A stretch of DNA of 64,000 nucleotides, taken from positions 8,316,501 to 8,380,500 of the forward strand of contig OU015568.1 of assembly GCA_907165135.1 (NCBI GenBank), written 5' to 3'. Below the pieces are notes generated by a model. The model made no database searches. It was not told the DNA's origin and saw only the letters and a list, made by a program, of their open reading frames with translations. The position numbers were made by a program, and so were the translations under genes. Source of the stretch: Oikopleura dioica (Eukaryota > Chordata > Appendicularia > Copelata > Oikopleuridae). Of this stretch, positions 1-10,289 are shown piece after piece; the stretch's first letter is position 1, and each line of letters begins with the position of its first letter.

Positions 1-1098
1 TGCGTGATTGGATTGACGAATATATCGATGGATTTCTTTACCTTGCTTTGAAATATACAACTCTTGATCTGTTCCCATCTTGGTTCGGCCAGTCTGATTT
101 CTATTTCAATCTTTGGGCGAAATCGCCACTTCAAAAGCTCTACAAGGCAATGCCACACTTCATGACCTATATTTTCGAGCAGGTCAAAGAGGCGAGGAAG
201 GGACTCGACAAAGAAAATCCCCGGCATTTTCTTGATATGCTCATAATACGAGCTGACGAAGAGCCTCGCTGGGGATACTTTCAGCTTGCAGCCACAATTA
301 TCAACATTTACGCTGCTACGGGGGACACCCTTAGGTATAGGGCTCAGCAATCTATAGCGTCCGATTGACCTCCATTTTAGCAACACAATGCTTTGGTTGC
401 TGATGACTCTCGCAGATAATCCAGAAATCCAAGAAAAGATGCATGAAGAAATCAAAGAAGCGCGAATGAAGGATCCTTATTTAAACCCTGCTGACATTCC
501 ATACACACGATCGGTTCTTTTAGAAAACCAGCGAAGAAACCCAATCACTGACTCGCTTGCTCATATGGTCTCGGAAGAAACCGTCGTTCAAGGGGTCGTT
601 TTTCCCAAAAACTCGACAGTCATTGGTTTGCAATTATCAGTATTCTTAGATTATAGATTCATTTAAGGTTCACTCACGTCGATTATGTTGAATCCAAAGT
701 ATTTTCCAGAGTCTGAAAAATTTATTCCTGATCGTCAGAGTTAAAATTTCATGGCTTTAATTACATTTCATTAAATCAAATAGGACTATTTTTATAGAAA
801 ATTATGAACTCTGCAAAAAGCTTCCTCAAAAACGGAAAATACCGGCCAGATCAAAAAGTCTGCCCATTCGGAGTTGGCCTTCGCGACTGCATTGGTAAAT
901 CGCTCGCACTCGAAAAGTACATCGGCTTTGCGACAGAAATTGTGGAAAATATTAAAATAACCAGGTTTATAAATTAAAATATTCGGATATTCATTTTATT
1001 AACTAACATTCAGAATTGCTGGTGATCACTCGCTTGCTGCTCATGATATTTTGCACATCCCGAAATCTGATATTCGACTTCGATTTCAGCCGCGATAA
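1..1098 (+). CDS. Cytochrome P450, 3' part (5' end outside window)
   Basis: Haem-thiolate monooxygenase, probably CYP2-like and ER-bound. The frame is open from base 3, so the N-terminal membrane anchor lies left of the window. The I-helix motif AATGDTLSNT appears after removing an intron of about 46 nt near 335-380. A second short intron lies near 616-665, giving VIGSLTSIMLNPKYFPES. The haem loop PFGVGLRDCIGKSLAL with its cysteine ligand is near 859-906. The last exon, after a GT-AG intron near 986-1014, ends in RLRFQPR and a stop at 1096-1098. The intron near 742-798 lacks a GT donor in the required phase and may be non-canonical. Family assignment is firm from the haem and I-helix motifs. 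Subfamily and substrate cannot be told from this part. Confidence 0.92.
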
Positions 1099-1362
1099 AG
1101 TAACATTTAATCATTGCTCATTCTTTCTGCTGAATACTCTCATCATTAAAATATCATGAAAGTAAATAATAAAAACTAATTTGCTGATAAATCGGTAATA
1201 GATTCGTTATTGAAAGACTGATGGGGTTAACACGGGTCGGGTCAGCAAGGGTCGTGGGTAAAACAACTATGGTGGTCAGACCACCCTTTGAGTTAATAAA
1301 AGGACAAAGAAATAGCCTGCCTATATAATCCGACTACTGACTCGGATCAAGCAATCTAAAAG

Positions 1363-2344
1363 ATGGCGAGAACCGTTATAATTACTGGGAGCTCTTGTGG
1401 AATCGGTGCAGCAGCAGCTCGACTTTTCGCCCAAAAAGGATACAACGTGGTCATTCATGGAAGAAACAAAGAGAAATTGAAACAAGTTCATGACGAGCTG
1501 AAAGAGATTGGACCGGGGGGAGTTCATGTGGTCGAGTTGGAGCTTTCAAATATATCTGGTAATTCTGATACATTTGGAGGTCCATACCAGTAGTATTAGA
1601 AATTCCGCGATTGGTAAAAGAAACAGTCGAAATCTTTGGCGGAATCGACGTTCTTGTCAACAATGCTGCCCTCCTCACTCAAGGAAACATCGACCAAGTA
1701 ACGGAGGAAGAAACGGACAATGTTTTTGCCGTCAATGTCAAAGCCAGGATCGCTATTTTTTCTCAGCAGAGCAATCACTCTTCGCTCAATTTTTGATAGA
1801 AAAAATAGATCCCTCGACTAAGCCCCAATGTTTCTGATTAAAGAAGCTCTTCCTTTTATCAAAAAAGCCAAAGGAGCTATTGTCAATGTCTCTTCTGTCG
1901 CCGGCATGCGTCCGACAAACAGTATAATTCTCGCCGGTTAAGACAAAGTTTTAAAATCATAAATAAGATAGTTTGATTTATGCAATGACGAAGGCGGCTC
2001 TAGATCACATGAGCATCACTCTCTCTGGAAATCTAGCGCTTGATGGGATCCGAGTCAATTCTGTCAACCCTGCTGTTGTTATGACTGATATTTGGAAGAA
2101 AACCTTCGATGTAACTGACGAGACAATGCCTGTTGTCATGGAAAAATTCAAAGAGATGCAGCCAATGGGAATTCTATCGGAGGAAGAATGTGCACACGTA
2201 TAATTATAAAAATTGTTCAATCAATGATCGTCTATTTAGCTTATTTGGACATGTGCTGACCCCGATCTTCCAAGTTTGACCGGGCAACGAATTGGTCTTA
2301 CTGCTGGTATCCATGTGAATAAACCTTGGATCGCTCCTTTTTGA
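1363..2344 (+). CDS. Short-chain dehydrogenase/reductase (SDR)
   Basis: NAD(P)-dependent oxidoreductase of the classical SDR family. Visible motifs in order: cofactor loop TGSSCGIG near residue 8, NNAAL after strand 4, the catalytic serine in NVSSVAGM, and the catalytic YAMTK pair. The C-terminal exon reads TGQRIGLTAGIHVNKPW, the usual position of the late SDR strand. Five exons are needed. Introns are near 1559-1594, 1747-1822, about 1938-1968 (31 nt) and about 2200-2229. The second of these has no GT donor in frame: it reads as GG-AG and gives VKATPMFLIKEAL. The gene lies 265 bp downstream of the P450 in the same direction. A xenobiotic or retinoid/steroid role is possible, but the substrate cannot be inferred. 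Confidence 0.9.
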
Positions 2345-2476
2345 ATCAAAAATTTTGATTCTTAATCACTGAAAACATAACTTAGCTGATCGTCAAGAAA
2401 ATAAATTACGCAATAGATATGTCTGCGAATGATTTTCAATCTTATGATCAATTATTTTATAATCGCAAATTGTGAT

Positions 2477-3543
2477 TCACAATATTTTATAAACAGCGTT
2501 TAATATCATAAGACTTCCAATCGGAAGATACATTTTTCTTCCTCCAGACTTCAAGACAGGCAATAGCTGTCTATCTTTCGTAGCAACGGCCAGATGGTAA
2601 ACAACTTCTTGGATCCAGTCTCGATATGCAGAAACTCTCGTGTAAACTCCCGGTTTTCCCGCGTCCCCACAAAGACGTCCTCCAAACGAAACGACTCCAG
2701 CGAGCAAAATCTTGTTTTCAACGTAGCAATAAAAAGGACCACCACTGTCGCCCTAAATTATTGTTAAAAAACGAGCGTCAAAGGGAAATGACCATGCAAC
2801 TGTCGCCATGAAGCTCTCCATCTGATTCTTTTCCAATCGCGCAAATTTGAGATTGAGTGTCGATTTGAGGCCATGCTCGTTTGCAAACGTTGTTTTCAAG
2901 AATTGTTAGGGGTACTTTATGCAGTGTTTCAGGCCTAGAACAAAGACATCTACGGTCAAATGTCTTAGAGAAACCTTGTTCTTTGATTATCAATCAATCC
3001 CCAGCCAGCAGCAAAGCATCTTTCCCAAGGCAAATGCTTCTCTCTCGGAAGCATAATAAACTCTTGAATCGTCGCAGTAGAATTGATCTCAAGCTGCAGA
3101 ATCGCCAAGTCGTCGAAAACTCGTTTCATCTGAAATCCAGGAAAGACGAAAATCTTCTCAATTCGAAATCGCTGCATTGAGCGGCCGCGACTCTGAAAGA
3201 CGGAGCTTTGTGTGCTTCCTATGATGACGGAAATTGCATCCAACGAGACTAGAGACAGGTCAGCTTCTGGTTCTTGCATTTGAGCTTCGAAGTTTTGGGA
3301 GACGAAACAGTGGGCAGCTTGAAAAGATTCAAAATATTTGGCCATGGAAAACTAACCTGAAATGACAAACTGCGGCGAAATGAGAGTTCCACCACACAAG
3401 TCCGTCCCATAATGATGCATAATATTTATCTGAACGGCCCATGGAACATTTTCGATAGTTTCAGGAGAGCCTCCAACGATTCTCTCAATCTGCTCGCAAG
3501 AAATTTCATGAAAAAATAAGCAGAAAAAATACCTAAGCATCAT
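2477..3543 (-). CDS. Secreted trypsin-like serine protease
   Basis: S1-family serine endopeptidase, secreted as a zymogen. The N-terminus [11 protein letters not shown] is a signal peptide, followed by a very short propeptide and the activation site [10 protein letters not shown]. The catalytic triad is complete: His in SAAHCF (joined across a roughly 40-nt intron near 3316-3355), Asp in DDLAIL, and Ser in [13 protein letters not shown] (joined across an intron near 2746-2788). A third short intron lies near 2935-2973. The C-terminal [17 protein letters not shown] helix is typical. It is followed by an extra basic tail to the stop at 2477. The short propeptide suggests a digestive-type enzyme rather than a multidomain clotting-type one. 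The residue before DSCMGDSGGP by six is Ser/Asp-like, so trypsin-like specificity is likely but not proven. Confidence 0.92.
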
Positions 3544-3733
3544 TTTTAGGCACTGAGATTTGTTTCCTGTCTCCTTTGATTGCTGTCTGATTGTTTTTGA
3601 CTTTTAAATTATTGATTTTAAATAAATAACAAACACAATTAGTTTTACTAATTTATTTCATTGCAAAACTCTTCATAATTTTATCAACAATCAACGAAAA
3701 GATAATCTGCCAAAAAAGCGATCGAAAAAAGTT

Positions 3734-3819
3734 TCCGTCGAACCGGATTCGAACCAGTGACCTAGAGATAACTGCTGACCCTCTACAGTCTCCCGCTCTG
3801 CCAACTGAGCTATCGACGG
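3734..3819 (-). tRNA. tRNA-Tyr (anticodon GTA) with intron
   Basis: An 86-nt cloverleaf on the minus strand. The acceptor stem CCGTCGA pairs with TCGACGG and is followed by discriminator A. The D arm GCTCAGTTGGCAGAGC, anticodon loop CTGTAGA and T arm CTGGTTCGAATCCGG are all present. The anticodon GTA is complementary to 3784-3786. An insertion of about 13 nt lies directly after the position following the anticodon, which is where eukaryotic tRNA-Tyr introns sit. With it removed the length is 73 nt and the anticodon stem GGAGA/TCTCT closes with one G-U pair. Confidence 0.96.
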
Positions 3820-4316
3820 CTGAAGTGGGTTCCAAAAATTGCGGATATATTGCAAGTACTTGCATTAAAAATTCTAGCGCTGAAAGAAATCGACAAAATC
3901 AAATTTGAGAGTCAAAAATTTTGAGATATTTTGCTTCGCCATTTCTTCAAAATATTTGGTTAAGCAATGTTTCTTGAACCTGTTTCTCAGATCACAGAGG
4001 ATTCCCTTGATCCTTCAGGTTCTCTCTCAGCACGAGTTCATTCATCCCGTCCCAGTTGAAAACGAATCCTTTAGGCAATTAGCGACTAATTTCCAGGAGC
4101 TTTTGATCATCGAACGCGAAACATGCTTTGCAACAGCTTGCACGCAGATGCCATCTGAATCTGATCGCTATTTCGCCTGATGCTTATCTCATCCCTTCTT
4201 TGAAACAATCCTTGTTAGTAATTTCCTCTGATCACAGCTGGATGCCATCCAAAAGAGGGCGCGCGCCTTAGGCGGATAAAAACCCGGCGCTCGGTCGCGA
4301 AAATAGAAAAAACACC

Positions 4317-4811
4317 ATGAATTTGATCCCGACAATCGTCTTCATTTTCGCCACTTTTTGCGACGCCTTCCCAGCTTTCAACCGCGCCAACACCCGACCA
4401 GTCCAACTCTACGCCCGAACAGGCCACTTCATGGACGTCAACGCGAAGGGAAAAGTCCGGCAGACCCACAAGCACAACCGACTCACATCGCTTCTTCATC
4501 TTGAACCAGCAGGTCGCGGCCATCGAATTCTCCTCCGCGCTCTCGCTTCTGGAAAGTACCTGACCATTACTCGCCGAGGCCGCGTCAGGGGAACAACGAA
4601 GAGAAACGAAGCGACTGAGTTCGTCGAAGAGCGAATCAAGGCGAACAACTTCCTGTCCTTTGGCCTTCCAAACACGAACTGCAAACTGATGGTTTCTCAA
4701 CGCGGCTACGAAATTTCCTGCAACAACTCGCGAGCTCAACGGAACAAGATCTCCTTTCTTGCGATGAGAAGCCACTTGCCAAGAGCTCTTTACGATTCCT
4801 TGAATCTCTGA
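4317..4811 (+). CDS. Fibroblast growth factor, intronless
   Basis: Secreted FGF-family ligand of 164 residues for receptor tyrosine kinase signalling. It starts with a signal peptide (MNLIPTIVFIFATFCDAF). The beta-trefoil core then follows: VQLYARTGHFMDVNAKGKV, LLHLEPAGRGHRILLRALAS, then GKYLTITRRGRVRGT and the basic stretch ending FLSFGLPNTNCKLMV. The pattern RALASGKYLTI corresponds to the conserved FGF 'G..SG.YLaM...G.lYgs' strand. The whole gene is one exon, which is unusual for FGF genes. A GATAAAAA TATA-like site lies about 40 bp upstream and an AATAAA near 4868 may be the poly(A) signal. Which FGF subfamily it belongs to is unclear. A reverse-strand open frame across it is a shadow. Confidence 0.87.
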   Translation: MNLIPTIVFIFATFCDAFPAFNRANTRPVQLYARTGHFMDVNAKGKVRQTHKHNRLTSLLHLEPAGRGHRILLRALASGKYLTITRRGRVRGTTKRNEATEFVEERIKANNFLSFGLPNTNCKLMVSQRGYEISCNNSRAQRNKISFLAMRSHLPRALYDSLNL

Positions 4812-5138
4812 TTCTGTTTCTAGCCTTGCTTACTTATTTATCTATATATGATTATTCTATCTATTTTAATAAATTTTATAAAAGTAAATGAATCATTTTG
4901 AAATTTATCGAGGATAAGAACAACTGGGAGAAAAAGACAAAAATTTTATTACTGCGCTGTGGGATCGCGAAATGTTTGAATTTTTCTCTAGATTTTTTGT
5001 TGATGTCAGGGCTCAAAGATTTCAAATGGTCAATCTGCGGGTTTACACAAGTCCGAAAGAGCGAAAATGAAGGTAAGACTCGAATTTAGAGATGATTTTC
5101 AAGAGAAAATACTTTTGAAACATTAAATTTTCAGAAAA

Positions 5139-5407
5139 ATGTCAAGTCGCCGAAGAAAGGGCGACTTCAATGCGAGAAGGGACCCGAAAATGGGTCCTTG
5201 CGAGGTTGAGGGCGATGGCTGCACGATCAAGATGCCTTCGAAGGAGTTCCAGAGCACTTGCCTGGGTTTTCGTTTGGTACGATAACACGGAGCCTAATCC
5301 TATGACAGGAGCAAGTCAACCTTAATTTCGACGAAACCTCTTCCGCAAGAGTTATCGCAATAGCGAATCTCGAGAAAATTATTGACAATAAAAGTCTTAA
5401 AATGTAA
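5139..5407 (+). CDS. Small unknown protein, two exons
   Basis: Not recognised. An ATG at 5139 sits five bases after a strong TTTTCAG acceptor, the arrangement expected for spliced-leader trans-splicing or a 5' UTR intron. The frame runs through a Cys-containing, basic N-terminal part (MGPCEVEGDGCTIKMPSKEF), then a GT-AG intron of about 32 nt near 5279-5310, then EQVNLNFDETSSARVIAIAN and a stop at 5405-5407. The predicted protein is about 78 residues with three cysteines. An alternative reading joins an upstream frame (ATG near 5011, donor at 5070) into a different frame of the same exon. I prefer the model given because its second exon looks more like protein. Confidence 0.4.
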
Positions 5408-5537
5408 CAATTCTTGTGTCTTTTCTTTGCAGGATGTTAGCTTAGAAAAAAAGTGGTTCAATACAGTTGTATTGAAGGTGAAGTTTCAGTCATCAGTAGA
5501 AAAAGAAACCTGCGCATTTACAAAAATTCTAACAAAG

Positions 5538-7741
5538 TCAATGGTGAAATTCGTCAGTTAGATAGATCATGTAAGCTTGAGGAAGAAGATACCATTTGTT
5601 CGCCTCCATATTAATATTTTCATTGACCAGCCGCATAGATTCGTTGTTGTCTCCGAAATAAACGAACTCACCCAAATTCTGATCGTACTGGTGCTTTATA
5701 AAATCGTATCGAGCATAGTATGCATCTCTCTTTTTGATTTTTAAAAGTGATCCGCCAGCGTTGAACTGGGTATTTTGGAGGATGTATTCGTCGTTTTCAA
5801 TTCTGTCAAGGACCATTTGATGAAAGAAAACTTCGCCATCATCAAGCAAATACGCGCCAGTTACAGTCAACGGGCGTTCAAATGAATAATTTTCGTGAAG
5901 AAAGACTAAAAGTTTTTCGAGATTATAATATTATGCATTCTTTGATAGCATTTTAATTTGCTTAATAAAATTAACCTTTTTTATAATAAAACTTGGACCA
6001 AGGAGCACCGTTATTGTATCCCCTCATAATGCGCCATCCACTTCTACGAACAAACGTTCTTTGCTCCATTCTTTTGAGGAGAGTTTCTATCTGGCTTTCT
6101 TGAAATTCGCATTCAAGTTTGTTTGGATTCAAGTCGAGCCCAGCCATGCTTCGAGGATAAAGAATCATTGTCAAAATATTGAAGACATTCTCAAAACTGT
6201 AAACACCTTTTTTGTCTTCAAAATTCAAATCGCTTTTGACTGCATGGCAGATAAGAGTAGCAACAGAAATCGGGACGCAAAGATTTGATTCTTTTTGGTC
6301 GAGGACGTTTCTTGTTAAATTTTGAAAACCCATATTGAGGCATCGAGTGATTTTTGGCTTCAGAAATGACATTTGAAGAGATTTGGTGAGATTTGGATCG
6401 TCCAAGCAAAAATCTGGCATCGCATCTGGTAAACAAATAATCTTCGAGATTCTCTTTATAGCGTAAATTCTTTCTGATGTAATAGGACACCCATAGAAAA
6501 TATTACGTGCATCGCACTTCTTTCTTAAATTTCAGAAATAAATTCTTTTCATCAATTTACCTCCAATAGGTCTTCAATCAGTCTCATTTCGGCTAAATCA
6601 AGAGGTCTATAAAGCAGTGTCCATGCAGTTTTCCATTCAGAAAGTATGAATACGAAAATATCTAAATAGTTTTCCATCATGTGATGGTCACTGACTTGAT
6701 CCATTGAAGAAAATGCAGGAGATCCGAAGTCTTAAAAATTATTATTTCACTTCATTATTAAATCCTACATGTCTGTCTATGTCCCCAGCTATGATCCCAC
6801 TTTGCTCCTCGTCGGACGTATCCCATCTCTCTGTAGCTCTCCCGTCGATTCATTGAGAAAAGAACACCAAAGTCAATTATTTTTGGCTCATCATTTAGCA
6901 TCAAAATATTTTCCGGCTTTAGATCCAAGTGATGGATTCCAATTTCAGTTAAATACTCGTATCCTTCCATCACTCCAATAGCAATTTTTTTCCTCTCAGC
7001 CAAGGTAAGCTCATTAGATTTCAGATGTGTTCTCAAATTCGTCTGACATCGTTCCATTATTGTGATCCATCCAAGACAATCTTCTTTCTCAACATCCAGT
7101 CCATCGAAAATTTCGATATTTGCAAGATTTGAAATCACGTTTTTATGAACTGGAATACGGTTACCCCCATGATCGGCGTGATTGAGCGTTTCTACGCCCT
7201 CGGCCTTTTTGTAATCTATTTCTTTTATTGCTTATTATGAGATAAGTATTTTACCGTTTGAAAGATTGATTCTAAGGCCGTATTTTTTGCTTATTCTTGA
7301 ATCGGTAAAGAGCGCCGAATCAAATGCTTGAATTCTAACAGCAACATCTAATCCTCCTATTTTTTGCTCCAATACAATCGCTTCTCCTCCAGCAGAAATA
7401 ATATTTCCCAAAGCACAGTTTTCCCAGCTCCCTCTTTCCTCTGCTAACTCGCTCCTTTCGATGGTCCTCCCGAGTAACTCTGGATTTTCCTCAAGAATTT
7501 TTCGCTGAGTAAAGCTCAAATTCCATTCTTCTTTGGCTCCATTTTGACAGAAAGATGTTCCTTTTCCACCCTCAAATATGACGCTAAACCAGTTTTGAGT
7601 CGGGAAATTCATCCTTTCCATCGATAGAAGAAGCCTGTCCCTATCATTTCTAGTTGTTTTTCGTTTCAATTTCGGTAAGAACTCATCAAGCCATATCCCA
7701 ATAACTTCTCTTGTTAAATTCCCTTGGCATTCAGTGTTCAT
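5538..7741 (-). CDS. Protein kinase fused to a papain-like cysteine peptidase domain
   Basis: Predicted protein of about 675 residues from five exons with short introns. An N-terminal region of about 110 residues has no recognised domain. The kinase domain has a weak glycine loop (ISAGGEAIV), LDVAVRIQAF where the strand-3 lysine is arginine, the catalytic loop HHLDLKPENILML and the metal-binding IIDFGV. The C-terminal half carries KESNLCVPISVATLICHAV, which looks like a nucleophile cysteine at the start of a helix. About 160 residues later come FFHQMVLDRI and YILQNTQF, resembling the His and Asn segments of papain-fold peptidases. Exon joins keep one frame: intron near 7214-7254, then 6732-6771, 6522-6562 and 5915-5975. 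The kinase assignment is firm. The peptidase assignment is an inference from motif spacing. No signal peptide is seen. Confidence 0.75.
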
Positions 7742-7883
7742 ACTTCTGTCAATTCAGTTTCTAAGGCCAAACTGACTACGTCTGACCATGCAAATCATCA
7801 ATCAAATATTGTCTTTAACATTAATGCACCAAAAATAAACAAAACAAGGTCTTTAGACACCTTTATTGAGTAAAAACAACATT

Positions 7884-9104
7884 TCAGTTAATAGACAGCA
7901 GTTGAATATCGCTCGTTAAATCATCTTCAGCTCGCAGAAACGCCGGCAATTCCTTTTATAAAATTAAATCAACCGGAAAAACATATTTTAGTAAACTTAT
8001 TTGATCAAATAATCAAAGTGGACGGTGAGGATAATTGTGACAGAATCAAGAGTGGTGCGTTTTACATTACCTACCAAATTTGCTTTATCCAGCATGCCTC
8101 GTTGATTCTCAATCCGGCCACGTGATACAAGTAATTCTGCCAAAGAAATATCTTTTAGGACTTTCGATTCGTTCGTTTTTCAAGTCAAATTTAAAGTTGA
8201 AAAATTGAATAATCCTTTCCTTCTGAGCTTCTACTATTGGAACACCTTGTAACTGAAGATATTCTTACTGTATTTGTTTCTATATCTGATTGTTGCTCAG
8301 AAACTGAGTCTTTTTCGAAAATAAAAGAGCCGTTTCTTGAGCCATTCCTGCTACGACTTGACTTGTTTGAAGAGGCTTTCCATTGTCGTCCGTGATTTTC
8401 AACTGATCGAGTAATAATCCGACTGAAGTTCTGTGTCATTAATGATCTCAGTGAGAGATTCTTTGATTCCGAGCGCAAGTGCGCCGAACGACTTGCCTTG
8501 AAGTTTTTGGAGGACGTGCTGGATTACTTGGGATAAAATCTTATGCGGCTTGGCGCGCACTTCGATCATCTCCGATTCAAACAACACCTTATTATAGATT
8601 AGGACAATTGAACCTTTCAAAAGCGCAAGGATCCGAATTGCAGCAAGAAACAAGCAACAAGAGCCCCTTCCAAAAGTTCTGAACTAGAAATCGAATTGAT
8701 CAATTTCGAGTCGAAAACTTAAGGGGGGTCTCTGCTTATCGTTTATATTAAAAACTTCAGAAACTTACTTTTAAATTGACTCTCACTTCTCCAAAGACCT
8801 TGGCCCCGGCAAGAGTAGCAGTGCTCAATTGAAGCCAGTTCGCTGATAAAACATCTGTTCGGATGGAAGCGACAGAAAGTGACCACTGAACAGAGCAAGC
8901 TGGAGGCACATTTGAAAAGCACAAACGAAGAAGTGCATCAATTGTTCTAGTGTGACCGTCAGCTTCTATTGTGAATTCATCGCCGGTACTCAGCTGGACG
9001 TATACATGTGTTTCTGTCTATTTCAAGGATAATAATAGACCTCTATCAGTTCTATGAGAGACATAAATAAAGAACAAAACAATGAAAGAGATGTAAAAAT
9101 ACAT
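7884..9104 (-). CDS. Secreted or membrane protein of unknown function
   Basis: Not recognised. The start is chosen at 9104 because it opens a clear signal peptide or anchor (MYFYISFIVLFFIY). A 45-nt intron then leads into a beta-rich, cysteine-poor segment (VYVQLSTGDEFTIEADG through TLAGAKVFGEVRVNLK). A second exon group reads RILALLKGSIVLIYNKV and MIEVRAKPHKILSQVIQH. The next join needs a GA-AG intron (8403-8449) to reach LKITDDNGKPLQTSQVVAG. The middle exons between 8340 and 8160 are not resolved. The end is clear: GRIENQRGMLDKANL joins ELPAFLRAEDDLTSDIQLL across an intron near 7957-8072, with the stop at 7884-7886 and an AATAAA 20 bp further on. It lies head to tail with the kinase fusion. 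Confidence 0.6.
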
Positions 9105-9185
9105 TTTTAAAATTATCCTTGAGCGATTGACTACGAGCTACTTTTGAGCATTTTTCTTTCGATTCTTTGCCTAAATTTTTCATTA

Positions 9186-10285
9186 TTATTTTTGGTGAGC
9201 TAAAAAAAGCTGAAACCTTTTGTAACATTCCGAATTAATTGAAGAGCGCTTCTTCTTCTTTTTGTCTTTTTTCGTATCGAAGCATCGCAAAAGGTGGAAT
9301 TTGAAGATCTTCGTCGATGCTCGAGGATTCGGAAGACTGTTTCTTGCTGTTTTATTGACTAGAATGGGAAGTTCTGAGGAGAATATAGAATTTTCACTTA
9401 CGGTCAGATTTTTGAAGGAACTGTCGAATATTTCGTTGTATAATGTTGACTTTTCATGGCTCGCAAAATTCAGCAAAAAGGACAAATATTCAAAATTCAA
9501 GTTTAATTGAGTCCGCTCCTTGAGAAATCGAGGATAAGAATCGTATCGCAGCATGTCCCTATTTCTAGTTTTTGAAGCTGAAATCATAGAAGAGAATTCT
9601 CTCAATTTAGTAGTTCCTTTTTGATGATTTGAAAGCTTCAGAACTAGTTCCTAATTGCGTCCTGTGCAGCGTCGAAGAGAGACGATTTGATTTCGCCGCG
9701 CTCAAAAGAACGGAAAATGCCAGTTTCGATTTCAGCCGACAGGTTCACCGGCGTTTCTGATTTATCGCCGATGAATCTGAGAATAACGTCCTCTGCTGAC
9801 TCTAAATGCAGGGCTCGTCGTTAACATTTCAAAAAGGAAAAACGCTGCCGAAGCGGCATTTTTGATTGATAAGGGATTTACTAGAGGGTCTTCCCAATCG
9901 ACTTACTTTTCTGCTCGACGAAATTCACTTGCTGCGAAAACCTTTTCGCTGCGAGAAGAAAATTCAAGTTCTCTGAAGCGAATTCATCTTGAAGAAAGGC
10001 AGCAAAGGCCAGTTTTCCAGCTGGATCTTCTATAAGATTCTCTAAGTTCTGCGACCAGCTCATTGTCTTTCTCGGAATGGCACAGGGCAAGGATCCACGA
10101 CGGCGACTGGTCGGGGTACTCGGTGCAGAACCGGATGATAAGTGGCGAGATTTGAAAGCTTCGACAAAGTCCGACACATCCCGCTGAGGTGTCAACGAAG
10201 GCGGGGTCACCAGGGATCGACGCCGATTGTGGCCAATCGACATCAATTTTGATACTTTTCTCGTTCCCTTCTCTCCTCCGATCAA
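9186..10285 (-). CDS. RGS-domain protein (regulator of G-protein signalling)
   Basis: GTPase-activating protein for G-alpha subunits. A Ser/Arg/Pro-rich N-terminus (TPTSRRRGSLPCAIPRK) precedes the RGS box: SWSQNLENLIEDPAGKLAF, AAFLQDEFASENLNFLLAAK, then SAEIETGIFRSFERGEIKSS, LFDAAQDAIRNRDMLRYDSY and PRFLKE. The order and spacing match the nine-helix RGS fold, including the EN and DSYPRFL signatures. One intron is GT-AG (near 9791-9904). The next, 9565-9650, has to be GA-AG, since the only nearby GT creates a stop codon. The true start is uncertain: a short upstream exon with an ATG at 10335-10337 may belong. The 3' end is also uncertain: a GTAAGT near 9400 could shorten the tail. Subfamily not assigned. 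Confidence 0.87.
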
Positions 10286-10289
10286 TGGC

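Noticed and set aside
4215-4775. Long reverse-strand open frame of 186 codons over the FGF gene
   Set aside because: It is antisense to a well-supported FGF frame and its product shows no domain. Codon bias of the true gene leaves such shadows.
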